A DNA stretch of 64,000 nucleotides from assembly GCA_052032335.1 (NCBI GenBank), contig JBPEWV010000145.1, forward strand, positions 1 to 64,000, given 5' to 3'. The number at the start of each line of letters is the position of its first letter. Position 1 is the stretch's first letter. A program made the translations under genes and the position numbers. This DNA is from Pleionea sp052032335. GTDB lineage: Bacteria > Pseudomonadota > Gammaproteobacteria > Enterobacterales > Kangiellaceae. The notes beneath the pieces were generated by a model. That model had not been told where the DNA came from, searched no databases, and worked only from the letters and a program-made list of their open reading frames with translations. Positions 53,281-61,861 of this stretch are shown here, in pieces.

Positions 53281-53774
53281 TGCGCCTCAATCGAGGAAGT
53301 TGGTGACTTTTCCGGGTGCCAGCGATCGAGAATTTCCCATTGGTTGTCAGGCGGGTACAGTCGCACTCGATAGTTAAAAGCACCCAGCGTTACATCTTTA
53401 GCAATAAATTGGGCGTCGCTGCTACGTGAAAGTGCCAGAGTAAAATCTTTCGACTCATGAACCGGGTGCTGCATAAATAAGTAAATAATGGGGTAGTCAA
53501 CAGGTTGCGAGCTGGTGAGTACGACTTGCTTTTCTTTAACTTCAAGTGTGAAGCTTAATTCGAGTTCAGCCGCTTTTTTTTGTCGACCAATAGATTCATT
53601 TATCGCCAGCCCTTCCTTGTAATAATTTGCTTTAACTAGGCTGTCGGAATTTTTGGTGGCAATAATGATGGTCGCTATGCCAGCTATTACGACCGAGCCT
53701 GGCAGAGCGATTAAAAACCACGGCCAGAATTGTTTGTACCAGGGTTTGGTGTCTTCATCTTGGTTTTGTGTCAT
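53277..53774 (-). CDS. ccoH: cbb3 oxidase assembly protein CcoH (FixH)
   Basis: A 165-residue single-span membrane protein. It has a cytoplasmic N-terminus (PWYKQFWPWFLIALPGSVVIAGIATI, with the W-rich start and one membrane segment at about 18-39), followed by ANYYKEGLAINESIGRQKKA reduced to NYYKEGLAIN near 49, the FixH signature. The periplasmic C-terminal domain is immunoglobulin-like. It is needed for stable cbb3 assembly. Order ccoG-ccoH-ccoI-ccoS is standard; it overlaps ccoI by 4 bp and follows ccoG by 25 bp. Confidence 0.95.
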   Translation of the reverse strand: MTQNQDEDTKPWYKQFWPWFLIALPGSVVIAGIATIIIATKNSDSLVKANYYKEGLAINESIGRQKKAAELELSFTLEVKEKQVVLTSSQPVDYPIIYLFMQHPVHESKDFTLALSRSSDAQFIAKDVTLGAFNYRVRLYPPDNQWEILDRWHPEKSPTSSIEAQ

Positions 53775-53799
53775 AGAAACTCTCTAAAGCCGTCGATCG

Positions 53800-55200
53800 T
53801 TACAATCGACCTAAAGGGCGACCGATAAATCGCGATTCGTTGGTTAATTGAATATCTTCATTATCGATGGACTGCACCGAAAAATAGATGGTGTTCGATG
53901 TGGCCTTTAAATCACCTGGATCGACAGCAACTCGGTAAGTCAGCGTTTTCACTTCGCCGGCAGCAATTGTAAATTGCGTTTTACCTTTAACGGACAGATC
54001 GGTGAGTCCCTCGACCGTGAGTTGATATTGATGTGGCGTTTGATCCATATTCGCGACCTTAACCGTGTAGATATTTTCGATCAAACCTTCGTTCGTTTCG
54101 ACAAATAGCCGGTTTCTATCGCGAATAATATCGACCTCGAGTGGAGTTCGAATACTGACGGCAATAATAAAGCCAACAATCATCGCCAGCAGCAGGCTGC
54201 CGTACAAGAATGTTTTGGGACGCATAAGACGCGTCTTTTTGCCCTGCATCGAATTCTCAGTTGAATATCGAATCAACCCTTTGTCGTAACCCATTTTATC
54301 CATGACATCGTCACAGACGTCAATACAGGCTGCACACGCAATGCATTCGTATTGTAATCCGTCGCGAATATCGATGCCCGTTGGGCACACATGCACGCAT
54401 TGCTTGCAGTTGATGCAATCGCCGAGGCCTTTCAAACGGTATTCATCGTCGTTCTTTTTACGATGGCCTCGTGATTCACCACGCTTTTCGTCGTACGCGA
54501 TTACCAGGGTATCTTCGTCAAACATGGCGCTTTGAAAGCGGGCGTAAGGGCACATGTACAAGCATACCTGTTCTCTTAACCATCCCGCGTTGCCGTAGGT
54601 CGCCAACGCGTAGAAAAACACCCAGAACATTTCCCATGGTCCGAGATTCCACTCGATCAAATTTACCGTTAATTCTTTAATCGGTGAGAAATAACCAACA
54701 AAGGTGTAACCGGTGAAAAGTGCGAACGAGAGCCAAAGAAAGTGTTTGGTGGTTTTTAAAAAGATTTTGTTGGCGTTCCAGGGTTGTTTGTCCAGCTTCA
54801 TTCGCTGATTGCGGTCTCCCTCAACAAATCGTTCAATCCAGATAAAGGTTTCAGTCCAGACGGTTTGAGGGCAGGCAAAGCCGCACCAAAGTCGTCCGGC
54901 GAGAGAGGTGAAGAAGAACAGAGCGAAGGCTGCAATGATGAGTAACACCGCCAGAAAGATAAAATCTTGCGGCCAGAAGGTAATACCGAAAAGGTGGAAC
55001 TGACGTGCCGGCAAATCAAGCAAAATGGCTTGTCGACCGTTCCAAGTCATCCAGGGGCCTAAATAGAAAAAGCCTAGCAGTGCCCAAACGGACAGCACTC
55101 GAAGTCTTGCGAAAATGCCATGAACCTGGCGCGGATAAATCTTTTCTGCTTTGACGTACAGGTCGCGGGTACGTTTGACTTCTTCAGACTGCTTAGACAT
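53800..55200 (-). CDS. ccoG: cbb3 oxidase accessory protein CcoG (FixG/RdxA)
   Basis: A 466-residue membrane iron-sulfur protein of the FixG/RdxA family, reported to act as a Cu(II) reductase in cbb3 assembly. It has about five membrane segments, a conserved CGFACPQTVWTE near 107, a second CLYMCPYARFQ near 210, and a bacterial ferredoxin-type region with CINCKQCVHVCPTGIDI and CIACAACIDVCDDVM near 265-300, together binding two 4Fe-4S clusters. A C-terminal Ig-like domain (about 355-460) follows. It is separated from ccoP by 61 bp with a hairpin. Confidence 0.96.
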   Translation of the reverse strand: MSKQSEEVKRTRDLYVKAEKIYPRQVHGIFARLRVLSVWALLGFFYLGPWMTWNGRQAILLDLPARQFHLFGITFWPQDFIFLAVLLIIAAFALFFFTSLAGRLWCGFACPQTVWTETFIWIERFVEGDRNQRMKLDKQPWNANKIFLKTTKHFLWLSFALFTGYTFVGYFSPIKELTVNLIEWNLGPWEMFWVFFYALATYGNAGWLREQVCLYMCPYARFQSAMFDEDTLVIAYDEKRGESRGHRKKNDDEYRLKGLGDCINCKQCVHVCPTGIDIRDGLQYECIACAACIDVCDDVMDKMGYDKGLIRYSTENSMQGKKTRLMRPKTFLYGSLLLAMIVGFIIAVSIRTPLEVDIIRDRNRLFVETNEGLIENIYTVKVANMDQTPHQYQLTVEGLTDLSVKGKTQFTIAAGEVKTLTYRVAVDPGDLKATSNTIYFSVQSIDNEDIQLTNESRFIGRPLGRL

Positions 55201-55222
55201 GTCGAACCTTTATTGAACTGAA

Positions 55223-55250
55223 ATCGGCGATCAGGGAAATGGTCGCCGAT
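55223..55250. terminator. Intercistronic hairpin between ccoP and ccoG
   Basis: Perfect 8-bp stem ATCGGCGA (55223-55230) / TCGCCGAT (55243-55250), 12-nt loop. On the minus strand it is followed by TTTC, a weak tail, so it may attenuate transcription from ccoNOQP into ccoGHIS rather than stop it. Confidence 0.45.
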
Positions 55251-55261
55251 ACTCTATGACT

Positions 55262-56152
55262 TTACTGCTCGGATTGATTGCCTGCGTTGTTGTAAACCCA
55301 TGCGGCAACAAGGTGCAGTTTTGCATCACCCAGAATTTCCTGGTGTGCCGGCATGTTGCCCTGTCGACCATTACGAATGGTTCGGGCAATAACTTTTCTG
55401 GAACGGCTGTAAAGCCAGTCGTCGTCGGTCAGGTTAGGTGCTCCCAATTGTTGGTTGCCTTTGCCATCAGCACCGTGACAAGCGACGCAGTTTGCAGCAA
55501 ATAATTCCTTACCTTTAGCAATCTCTCTTTCTGGTGCAGGGCGGCCAGACAAAGAGGTCACATAACTGGTGAGGAAAGTTATCTGTTCCTCGTTCAATGT
55601 TTGATCGAATGCTGGCATCATTCCGTTTCGCCCATTGATCAAAGTGGTTTTAATGTCGCTTGGTGTTCCACCGTACAGCCAGACGTCGTCAGTCAAATTG
55701 GGGTATCCGGGCGCACCCGCAGCATCACTGCCGTGACAGGCGGCGCAATAGTTAAGAAAAATTCTTTTTCCCATATCCATTGCTGTTTCGTCGTTGCCAA
55801 GCTGTTCAATTGGCGTGCCCAGATATTGCGCAAAAATAGGGCCGTACTGTGCTTCTGCTTGCGCCACTTCTTCGTCCCAGGCTTTTTCTTGAGTCCAGTC
55901 AAAGTAACCATTCCATTTTCCGAGACCGGGATAAAGGATGAGGTAGCCGATACTGAAAACCAGGGTGATGTAAAACATATTTAACCACCACTTAGGCATT
56001 GGGTTATTGTACTCTTCAATACCATCGTATACGTGGCCGGTGGTTTCTTCACCGTTGTCTTCCATTTTGCGAGTCAGATGCAAAACGACAAAGCTGCCGA
56101 TGATCATGATGGCAACAATTACGATGATCCACCAACTCCAAAAATCACTCAT
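55262..56152 (-). CDS. ccoP: cbb3 cytochrome c oxidase subunit III CcoP
   Basis: Diheme c-type cytochrome subunit that passes electrons to CcoO and CcoN. From the ATG at 56152 (MSDFWSWWIIVI) it is 296 residues. It has two membrane segments (about 5-22 and 55-75), then two cytochrome c domains with heme sites CAACH near residue 134 and CVACH near 221, each with its downstream axial Met in GMMPAF and GNMPAH. A GTG nine bases upstream is in frame but the ATG has AAGGTG at good spacing. It overlaps ccoQ by 8 bp. Confidence 0.97.
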   Translation of the reverse strand: MSDFWSWWIIVIVAIMIIGSFVVLHLTRKMEDNGEETTGHVYDGIEEYNNPMPKWWLNMFYITLVFSIGYLILYPGLGKWNGYFDWTQEKAWDEEVAQAEAQYGPIFAQYLGTPIEQLGNDETAMDMGKRIFLNYCAACHGSDAAGAPGYPNLTDDVWLYGGTPSDIKTTLINGRNGMMPAFDQTLNEEQITFLTSYVTSLSGRPAPEREIAKGKELFAANCVACHGADGKGNQQLGAPNLTDDDWLYSRSRKVIARTIRNGRQGNMPAHQEILGDAKLHLVAAWVYNNAGNQSEQ

Positions 56153-56348
56153 TTTTTTCACCTTGCGTATTATTGTGTCGAGAACCCTTCATTGAATGAT
56201 CGACGCCATCATCTTCTTCATTCAACGGCATCTGTGCCGCTTCATCAAAGCTAGACTTACGCTTTTTCGAATACACCCAAATGACAAGGCCAATAAACAG
56301 CACCAGCAAGAGTGCTGTTTCGATACCACGAAATAAATTAATGTCCAT
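56145..56348 (-). CDS. ccoQ: cbb3 oxidase small subunit CcoQ
   Basis: A 67-residue single-span protein that stabilises the cbb3 complex. The start MDINLFRGIETALL at 56348 is the family start; the longer open frame upstream is in ccoO. It has one membrane segment (about residues 10-27), YSKKRKSSFDEAAQMPL, a family signature, and a polar tail. It lies 7 bp after ccoO and overlaps ccoP. Confidence 0.92.
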   Translation of the reverse strand: MDINLFRGIETALLLVLFIGLVIWVYSKKRKSSFDEAAQMPLNEEDDGVDHSMKGSRHNNTQGEKNE

Positions 56349-56355
56349 AATCGTC

Positions 56356-56961
56356 TTATTGATTTGCCGCATGTCCGAGGGACTGCAAATAGGCCACGAC
56401 TGCGTCGAGTTCGGTTTTGCCTTCGACTTCCGATTTAGCATTGGCAATTTGCTCATCGGTGTAAGGCACGTCGAACTGCTCTTTAAATATGCGCAGTTTT
56501 TTGGCGGTTAGCTCAGCATCGATTAAATTCTCCTGCAGCCAGGGGAATCCGGGCATGTTGGACTCAGGAACCACGTCTCGTGGATTTATTAAGTGAGCTT
56601 CGTGCCAGGCATCGCTGTATCGTCCACCAACCCGCGCCAAATCGGGACCGGTACGCTTTGAGCCCCAAAGAAACGGATGTTCCCAAACGTGTTCTCCTGC
56701 AACCGAGTAGGGCCCGTAACGCTCGGTCTCTGCCCGAAATGGGCGAACCATTTGTGAGTGACAAACGTTACAGCCTTCGCGTATATAAACGTCACGCCCT
56801 TCCATCTGTAAGGCCGTGTAGGGCTTTAAGCCTTTGACTGGCTCAGTGGTTTCTTTCAGGAAGAATAATGGAACGATTTCTGCCAGACCGCCAAAACTGA
56901 TAACGATCAGAGTTAGAATTCCCATCAATCCAATGTTTTTTTCAATGGTTTCGTGTTTCAT
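56356..56961 (-). CDS. ccoO: cbb3 cytochrome c oxidase subunit II CcoO
   Basis: Monoheme cytochrome c subunit of cbb3 oxidase, 201 residues from the ATG at 56961 (MKHETIEKNIG), which follows a strong AAGGAGAG; the longer frame extends into ccoN. One membrane segment near residues 13-35, then the heme site CNVCHSQMVRPFRAE near 64-78 and the axial ligand region ESNMPGFPWL near 133. It is 10 bp after ccoN. Confidence 0.97.
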   Translation of the reverse strand: MKHETIEKNIGLMGILTLIVISFGGLAEIVPLFFLKETTEPVKGLKPYTALQMEGRDVYIREGCNVCHSQMVRPFRAETERYGPYSVAGEHVWEHPFLWGSKRTGPDLARVGGRYSDAWHEAHLINPRDVVPESNMPGFPWLQENLIDAELTAKKLRIFKEQFDVPYTDEQIANAKSEVEGKTELDAVVAYLQSLGHAANQ

Positions 56962-56971
56962 TGTTCTCTCC

Positions 56972-58399
56972 TTAAGCGACTGCGGGTTCAGCGTTAGCGG
57001 CAGTACCCGGCTTAGGGGCAAAAATAGTTTTAATCATGTTGTAAGCCATGATGAACATTCCGCTTAAGAACAGTGAGCCACCTAACAGACGAATCGCGTA
57101 ATAGGGGTATTTGGCCTCCAGACTTTGTACGAAGGAATAGGTGAGAGTGCCGTCGTCATTAAACGCACGCCACATCAATCCTTCCATGATGCCAGCAATC
57201 CACATCGCAGCGATGTACAAAACGACACCCACAGTGGCAATCCAGAAATGCCAGTTAATTAATTTCACACTGTACATTTGGGTTTGGCCAAACATACGAG
57301 GCAGCATGTAATACATGGCGCCAATCGAGATAAAGGCAACCCAACCGAGCGCGCCTGAGTGTACGTGTCCGATGGTCCATTCGGTGTAATGCGACAGTGC
57401 GTTAACCGTTTTAATTGCCATCATCGGACCTTCAAAGGTCGACATGCCGTAAAAAGAAAGCGACACGATCAGGAACTTCAAAATTGGGTCGGTGCGCAGC
57501 TTATGCCAGGCGCCAGAAAGCGTCATGATTCCGTTGATCATTCCGCCCCAGGAGGGCGCCAGTAACACCAACGAGAAAATCATTCCAAGAGACTGTGCCC
57601 AGTCGGGCAATGCTGTGTAATGCAAATGGTGTGGCCCAGCCCACATGTAGATTGCAATCAAAGCCCAGAAGTGGACGATGGACAAACGGTACGAATAAAC
57701 AGGGCGTCCAGCCTGCTTTGGGACATAGTAATACATCATGCCGAGAAAGCCTGCTGTGAGGAAAAATCCAACCGCGTTATGCCCATACCACCATTGAACC
57801 ATCGCATCGACGGCGCCCGCGTAGGCAGAGTAAGACTTGGTCAGGGTTAATGGCACCGCGGCACTATTAACCAGATGCAGGATCGCCACAGTCAAAATAA
57901 AAGCGCCGTAGAACCAGTTGGCGACATAAATGTGAGCACTTTTACGTTTCATAATGGTGCCGAAAAAGACGATGGCGTATGCCACCCAAACCAGAGCAAT
58001 CAGGATGTCGATGGGCCATTCTAATTCTGCATACTCTTTACCTGAGGTGTAACCCAGAGGCAGGGATATAGCGGCTAGAACAATCACCAGTTGCCAGCCC
58101 CAAAATACGAAACTGGCGAGAAAATTACTGAATAAGGGGGCTTGACAGGTGCGCTGTACCACGTAGAGAGAGGTACACATCAAGGCACATCCACCGAAGG
58201 CAAAAATTACGGCGTTGGTGTGCAATGGACGTAAACGCGAATAGGTGAACCAAGGCGTGTCAAAATTGAGCTCAGGCCATAGCAGTTGAGCAGCAATAAT
58301 GACGCCTACAGTCATACCGACAATTCCCCAAATTACGGTCATAACAGCGAATTGCCGTACCACCGTGTAATTATAGGACGGTGTGCTTGTCTCAGTCAT
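56972..58399 (-). CDS. ccoN: cbb3 cytochrome c oxidase subunit I CcoN
   Basis: Catalytic heme b / heme b3-CuB subunit of the high-affinity cbb3 oxidase, which reduces oxygen to water and pumps protons at low oxygen. From the ATG at 58399 (MTETSTPSYNYT) it is 475 residues. It has twelve membrane segments and the conserved histidines of the C-family, seen in RLRPLHTNAVIF near 60, QWWYGHNAVGFFL near 207 and the CuB pair WAGPHHLHY near 260, plus TIGHVHSGALGW near 345. It is the first gene of ccoNOQP; an FNR box lies upstream. Confidence 0.98.
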   Translation of the reverse strand: MTETSTPSYNYTVVRQFAVMTVIWGIVGMTVGVIIAAQLLWPELNFDTPWFTYSRLRPLHTNAVIFAFGGCALMCTSLYVVQRTCQAPLFSNFLASFVFWGWQLVIVLAAISLPLGYTSGKEYAELEWPIDILIALVWVAYAIVFFGTIMKRKSAHIYVANWFYGAFILTVAILHLVNSAAVPLTLTKSYSAYAGAVDAMVQWWYGHNAVGFFLTAGFLGMMYYYVPKQAGRPVYSYRLSIVHFWALIAIYMWAGPHHLHYTALPDWAQSLGMIFSLVLLAPSWGGMINGIMTLSGAWHKLRTDPILKFLIVSLSFYGMSTFEGPMMAIKTVNALSHYTEWTIGHVHSGALGWVAFISIGAMYYMLPRMFGQTQMYSVKLINWHFWIATVGVVLYIAAMWIAGIMEGLMWRAFNDDGTLTYSFVQSLEAKYPYYAIRLLGGSLFLSGMFIMAYNMIKTIFAPKPGTAANAEPAVA

Positions 58400-58470
58400 A
58401 TTTGGTTCCAAGTGTATAAATTTAAAGGTTTAACGACGATGTGATTTTGCCTGCAACAAAATTAGAGAAG

Positions 58471-58484
58471 CTGATTTAGATCAA
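58471..58484 (-). promoter_or_regulatory. FNR/ANR box upstream of ccoN
   Basis: On the minus strand TTGAT-CTAA-ATCAG (CTGAT-TTAG-ATCAA on the plus strand), one mismatch from the FNR consensus. A CAAAAT -10-like hexamer lies 21 bp downstream and the ccoN ATG is 71 bp away, an arrangement like that at hemN. Confidence 0.85.
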
Positions 58485-58780
58485 ATCAAGCTAACAAAGT
58501 ACCCCAAATGAGTCATCCTGCTGCAGAAAATTCGATTTCTAAGGCTTTGAGATAACATCAGAATCTCAAGCCAATGTTACGTGACGTAATTATATATTAA
58601 ATTTTTGGTTGCAGCGCATCAAAATAAAAAAAAACGCCATTTTTTTCCAGTTTTTTCGGTAGTAGGGTGGAATGCTGCCTTCGATTGTTCGGTGTCAATC
58701 TTCTGTTTAATTATTGAACTATAATTTTGACTGGGGCAGTAGTCCCAACAGATCGAACCGTTGAATACCGGAGGTGAATT
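58485..58780. other. Region between ccoN FNR box and hsp20 gene
   Basis: About 300 bp, AT-rich, including an A-run (58626-58634) and T-runs, with no ORF. It holds the hsp20 -10 candidate (58720-58725). Confidence 0.5.
58720..58725 (+). promoter_or_regulatory. Candidate -10 of the first hsp20 gene
   Basis: TATAAT about 55 bp before the ATG. I see no clear -35 and no sigma-32 consensus (CCCCAT). The start codon has GGAGGTG upstream. Confidence 0.35.
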
Positions 58781-59221
58781 ATGAGTTTAATGAAATATCA
58801 GCCTTGGTCGATGTTTGATCAATTGCATAAAGAAGTTAATGACCTGTTTGACCGTCGTATTGAAGAGCAGTCCGATCCCTTTTCCCTGAGTCAAAATCAG
58901 TGGCACCTCGCAGTAGACATCACCGAAACAGCAACCGCTTTTACCGTGAAAGCTGACATTCCCGGGGTTAATCCCGATGATATTGAGGTGTCCACTGAGA
59001 ATGGGCGGCTGGTGATAAAAGGCCAGCGCCATCAGGAAATGGATGAAAATCAGGACGGTGTGCACCGGGTTGAACGCAGTTACGGCAGCTTTTTCCGTTC
59101 GTTTTCATTGCCGGACAATATTGATGTTGATGCAATATCCGCGAAGTCGGTGCATGGCGTGCTGGAATTGACACTGCCAAAAACCGATAGCTCGACCGCC
59201 CGTAAAATTGAGATCGGTTGA
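58781..59221 (+). CDS. Hsp20/alpha-crystallin small heat-shock protein (first)
   Basis: ATP-independent holdase chaperone of 146 residues. The alpha-crystallin domain spans about 45-140, opening with WHLAVDITETATAFTVKADIPGV split around VKADIPGVNPDDIEVSTENG, and closing with the conserved GVLELTLPK. The C-terminal I-x-I type motif is not typical (IEIG). Ribosome binding site GGAGGTG. The next gene is a second Hsp20 45 bp downstream, so both are one operon. The pair follows the cbb3 operon on the opposite strand. Confidence 0.95.
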   Translation: MSLMKYQPWSMFDQLHKEVNDLFDRRIEEQSDPFSLSQNQWHLAVDITETATAFTVKADIPGVNPDDIEVSTENGRLVIKGQRHQEMDENQDGVHRVERSYGSFFRSFSLPDNIDVDAISAKSVHGVLELTLPKTDSSTARKIEIG

Positions 59222-59266
59222 TGATTTAATGTCGCTTCAGTGTCGAGAACATCAAGGGAGGTGAAA

Positions 59267-59746
59267 ATGTCTTATCTAGAAGAGTTCAGTCAAAGTTTGA
59301 AAAAAGCCGCACATACAGTACAACAAGGGTGGCATCAGTTGGTGAATTCGGCGTCCAATGCCATAACACATTTTAAACAGAGTCCGGAACAGCAAAAGCT
59401 CAATCAAGGTGTTCCGTGGGGTGTTCTGTCATGCGAATTGGTCGATGAGCCAGAAGCAATCAGCCTGACCATGGAAATTCCCGGAGTAAAAGAAGACGAC
59501 CTGGAAATAGAAGTTAATGGCCAGCTACTGACGGTACGAGGTCAAAGGCATTATCAACGTGAATCTCGTGATAAAAATTTCTTGCTACAAGAACGGGCGT
59601 TTGGGTCGTTTTCGCGTCAATTCATGTTACCCGAAAAGGTCAACACCGACCAGGCAAAAGCCACTTACAAAGCCGGTGTGTTAAATGTGATGATTCCCAA
59701 GTCAAATCAGACGGAAAATGTGCGAAGAATTGTGGTATCTCATTGA
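59267..59746 (+). CDS. Hsp20/alpha-crystallin small heat-shock protein (second)
   Basis: Second holdase chaperone, 159 residues from the ATG at 59267 (MSYLEEFSQ) with a strong GGGAGGTG; the longer frame at 59240 has no ribosome binding site. The alpha-crystallin domain covers about 62-155: LTMEIPGVKEDDLEIEVNGQ near 74-93, GSFSRQFMLPEKV, and GVLNVMIPKS near the end. The N-terminal arm is longer and different from the first paralogue, so the two may form hetero-oligomers or serve different clients. A terminator follows 8 bp after the stop. Confidence 0.95.
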   Translation: MSYLEEFSQSLKKAAHTVQQGWHQLVNSASNAITHFKQSPEQQKLNQGVPWGVLSCELVDEPEAISLTMEIPGVKEDDLEIEVNGQLLTVRGQRHYQRESRDKNFLLQERAFGSFSRQFMLPEKVNTDQAKATYKAGVLNVMIPKSNQTENVRRIVVSH

Positions 59747-59753
59747 GTCATTT

Positions 59754-59778
59754 ATGCGGGGACTTCCCCGCATTTTTA
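59754..59778 (+). terminator. Terminator after hsp20 pair
   Basis: Perfect 8-bp stem ATGCGGGG (59754-59761) / CCCCGCAT (59766-59773), 4-nt loop, then TTTT. Confidence 0.92.
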
Positions 59779-59865
59779 TATTTTCCCGGATAGTTGCAAA
59801 TTGACACTCATTTAGGCATTGTTGAGCCCATCTTGTAATGGCTACGAAGGCGTTTTTAAAGCGCG

Positions 59866-61017
59866 ATGGGCGGAGCAATGTTCGAAAGTAAATTACCCGA
59901 TGTGGGCACAACGATTTTTACCACTATGTCGCAATTGGCGGCTGAACATAATGCGATCAACCTGTCGCAGGGTTTTCCGGATTTTGATGGGCATAACTAT
60001 CTGCGACAGCGCGTTGCCCATTATATTAATCAAGGCTTGAATCAGTACGCTCCAATGAGCGGGCTTCCTGCACTGCGCGAGCAAATTGCCGCGAAAACTC
60101 AACATTGTTATGGGCGCCGGGTTGATCCCGATTCTGAAGTCACAGTGACCAGCGGCGCGACAGAAGCCTTGTTTGCAGCTATTCATGCGGTAGTGCGAGC
60201 GGGCGATGAAGTGATCGTATTTGATCCTGCTTACGACAGTTACGATCCTGCTGTTCAGCTAGCAGGTGGCGTACCAATTCATTTGCCACTCAATCATGCG
60301 TTTTCGATCGATGTTGAAGAGCTGGAACAAGCAATCAATTCGAAGACACGATTGATCATTATCAACAGTCCGCACAATCCGAGTGGCGCTGCACTATCGG
60401 AAGATACCTTACGACAAATCGAACAATGCGCTGAGAAGCACGATTTGTATTTAATCAGTGATGAAGTCTACGAACATATTATTTTTGATGATGAGTTGCA
60501 TCAAAGCGTTAATCGTTTCGAATCATTGGCCAGCCGAAGTTTCATCGTCAGTTCTTTCGGTAAAACCTTTCACACGACGGGTTGGAAGGTAGGCTATTGT
60601 GTCGCACCGGCCAATCTGACGACTGAGTTCAGAAAAGTACATCAGTATTTAACGTTTTGTACCGTGACGCCTATTCAAGCCGCTTTGGCCGACATGTTGG
60701 AAAAACATCCGGAACAATGGCAACAGTTATCCTCATTTTATCAGGGCAAACGTGACCATCTTCGTACTCAACTGACGGACTCAAGGTTTAAGTTGTTGCC
60801 TTGTCAGGGAACCTATTTTCAGTTAGTGGACTTCTCCGAAATCAGTGACAAGAGTGAAGTGGAGTTTGCGCATTGGATGACGACGGAAGTTGGCGTTGCC
60901 AGCGTACCGATTTCGGTGTTTTACCAGCCGCAAAAAGAACAACACCTGGTGCGGTTATGCTTTGCCAAAAACGAATCCACATTAACAGAGGCTGCCAAAA
61001 AGCTATGTCAACTTTAG
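59866..61017 (+). CDS. Methionine aminotransferase (YbdL/MtnE-like, PLP-dependent)
   Basis: Class I aminotransferase of 383 residues, closely resembling E. coli YbdL, which prefers methionine. Matching segments are SKLPDVGTTIFT, NAINLSQGFPDFDGHNYL, YDSYDPAVQLAGG, ISDEVYEHIIFD and KVGYCVAPANL. The PLP-binding lysine lies in SSFGKTFHTTGW (residue about 233). The first ATG at 59866 lacks a good ribosome binding site; the ATG at 59878 follows GGCGGAG very closely. The omega-amidase gene begins inside its 3' end (13-bp overlap), a known partnership in sulfur amino-acid metabolism: the aminotransferase makes 2-oxo-4-methylthiobutyrate and the amidase removes alpha-ketoglutaramate. Confidence 0.93.
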   Translation: MGGAMFESKLPDVGTTIFTTMSQLAAEHNAINLSQGFPDFDGHNYLRQRVAHYINQGLNQYAPMSGLPALREQIAAKTQHCYGRRVDPDSEVTVTSGATEALFAAIHAVVRAGDEVIVFDPAYDSYDPAVQLAGGVPIHLPLNHAFSIDVEELEQAINSKTRLIIINSPHNPSGAALSEDTLRQIEQCAEKHDLYLISDEVYEHIIFDDELHQSVNRFESLASRSFIVSSFGKTFHTTGWKVGYCVAPANLTTEFRKVHQYLTFCTVTPIQAALADMLEKHPEQWQQLSSFYQGKRDHLRTQLTDSRFKLLPCQGTYFQLVDFSEISDKSEVEFAHWMTTEVGVASVPISVFYQPQKEQHLVRLCFAKNESTLTEAAKKLCQL

Positions 61018-61784
61018 ATTCATTTGAAGTCGCTTGTGTTCAATACGCACCAAAATGGCAACAGCCCGATGAAAACCGGCAGTGGCTAGCTGAGCAATTT
61101 CGTGACTTAAAACCGGTCGACTTGATCGTTTTACCAGAAATGTTCGCGTCTGGGTTCAGTTTAACCGAAGAATGTATCGAGCCGACAGACGGTGAAACGC
61201 TGCAATGGATGAAATCACAGGCGATGGCCCTCAATGCTGTATTGTGTGGCAGTGTCAAGGTTCGAGAAAAGGATCAGGTATTCAATCGATTGTATTGGGT
61301 ACAACCGGACGGCGACCAGCACCATTACGACAAAGTTCACATGTTTGGCAAAGAAGACACCTTGATTTCTTCGGGTAAAACGCGTCGTTTTGTGAATTAC
61401 AAAGGGCTACGCTTTATGTTGCAGACCTGTTACGACTTGCGGTTTCCTGTGTTCAGCCGTAACGACATCGACTATGACGTATTGATTAATATTGCGTCCT
61501 GGCCGAAACCTCGCATACACCATTGGAACGCGTTACTGAAAGCTCGAGCCATAGAAAATTTGAGTTATGTCATCGGTGTTAATCGTGTTGGTGACGACGG
61601 TAATAACTGGCAGTACGTCGGTGAGTCTCAAGTCATTGCCCCTGATGGTGAAGTCATCGAAAGAGCCGATTACGATTTAACTCAAATTTTTTACGCCTCC
61701 CTCAGTCGTACTCGGCTGCAAGAATTAAGAAAACAATTTCCGTTTCTGCAAGACAGGGACGCCTTTCGACTTGAAATAAAATAG
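61005..61784 (+). CDS. Nitrilase-superfamily omega-amidase (YafV/Nit2-like)
   Basis: A 259-residue amidohydrolase of the carbon-nitrogen hydrolase superfamily. The catalytic triad is present: Glu45 in VLPEMFASGF, Lys110 in YDKVHMFGKED and Cys142 in LQTCYDLRFP. The start is the ATG at 61005 (MSTLDSFEVACVQYAP), inside the aminotransferase 3' end; the longer frame upstream is out of family. Its likely substrate is alpha-ketoglutaramate or alpha-ketosuccinamate, formed when glutamine or asparagine serves as amino donor. Identification relies on the triad, length and the partner gene. Confidence 0.9.
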   Translation: MSTLDSFEVACVQYAPKWQQPDENRQWLAEQFRDLKPVDLIVLPEMFASGFSLTEECIEPTDGETLQWMKSQAMALNAVLCGSVKVREKDQVFNRLYWVQPDGDQHHYDKVHMFGKEDTLISSGKTRRFVNYKGLRFMLQTCYDLRFPVFSRNDIDYDVLINIASWPKPRIHHWNALLKARAIENLSYVIGVNRVGDDGNNWQYVGESQVIAPDGEVIERADYDLTQIFYASLSRTRLQELRKQFPFLQDRDAFRLEIK

Positions 61785-61861
61785 CTCTTACGGTCATCAT
61801 GGCATTGTCTGATGCACCGATTGCTCCATTCGCAAACTTTTAGCGTATACAGGATTTATGC

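Noticed and set aside
60873..61004. Longer N-terminus of the omega-amidase reading frame
   Set aside because: It overlaps the aminotransferase gene in another frame and adds residues outside the nitrilase fold; the ATG at 61005 fits the family.
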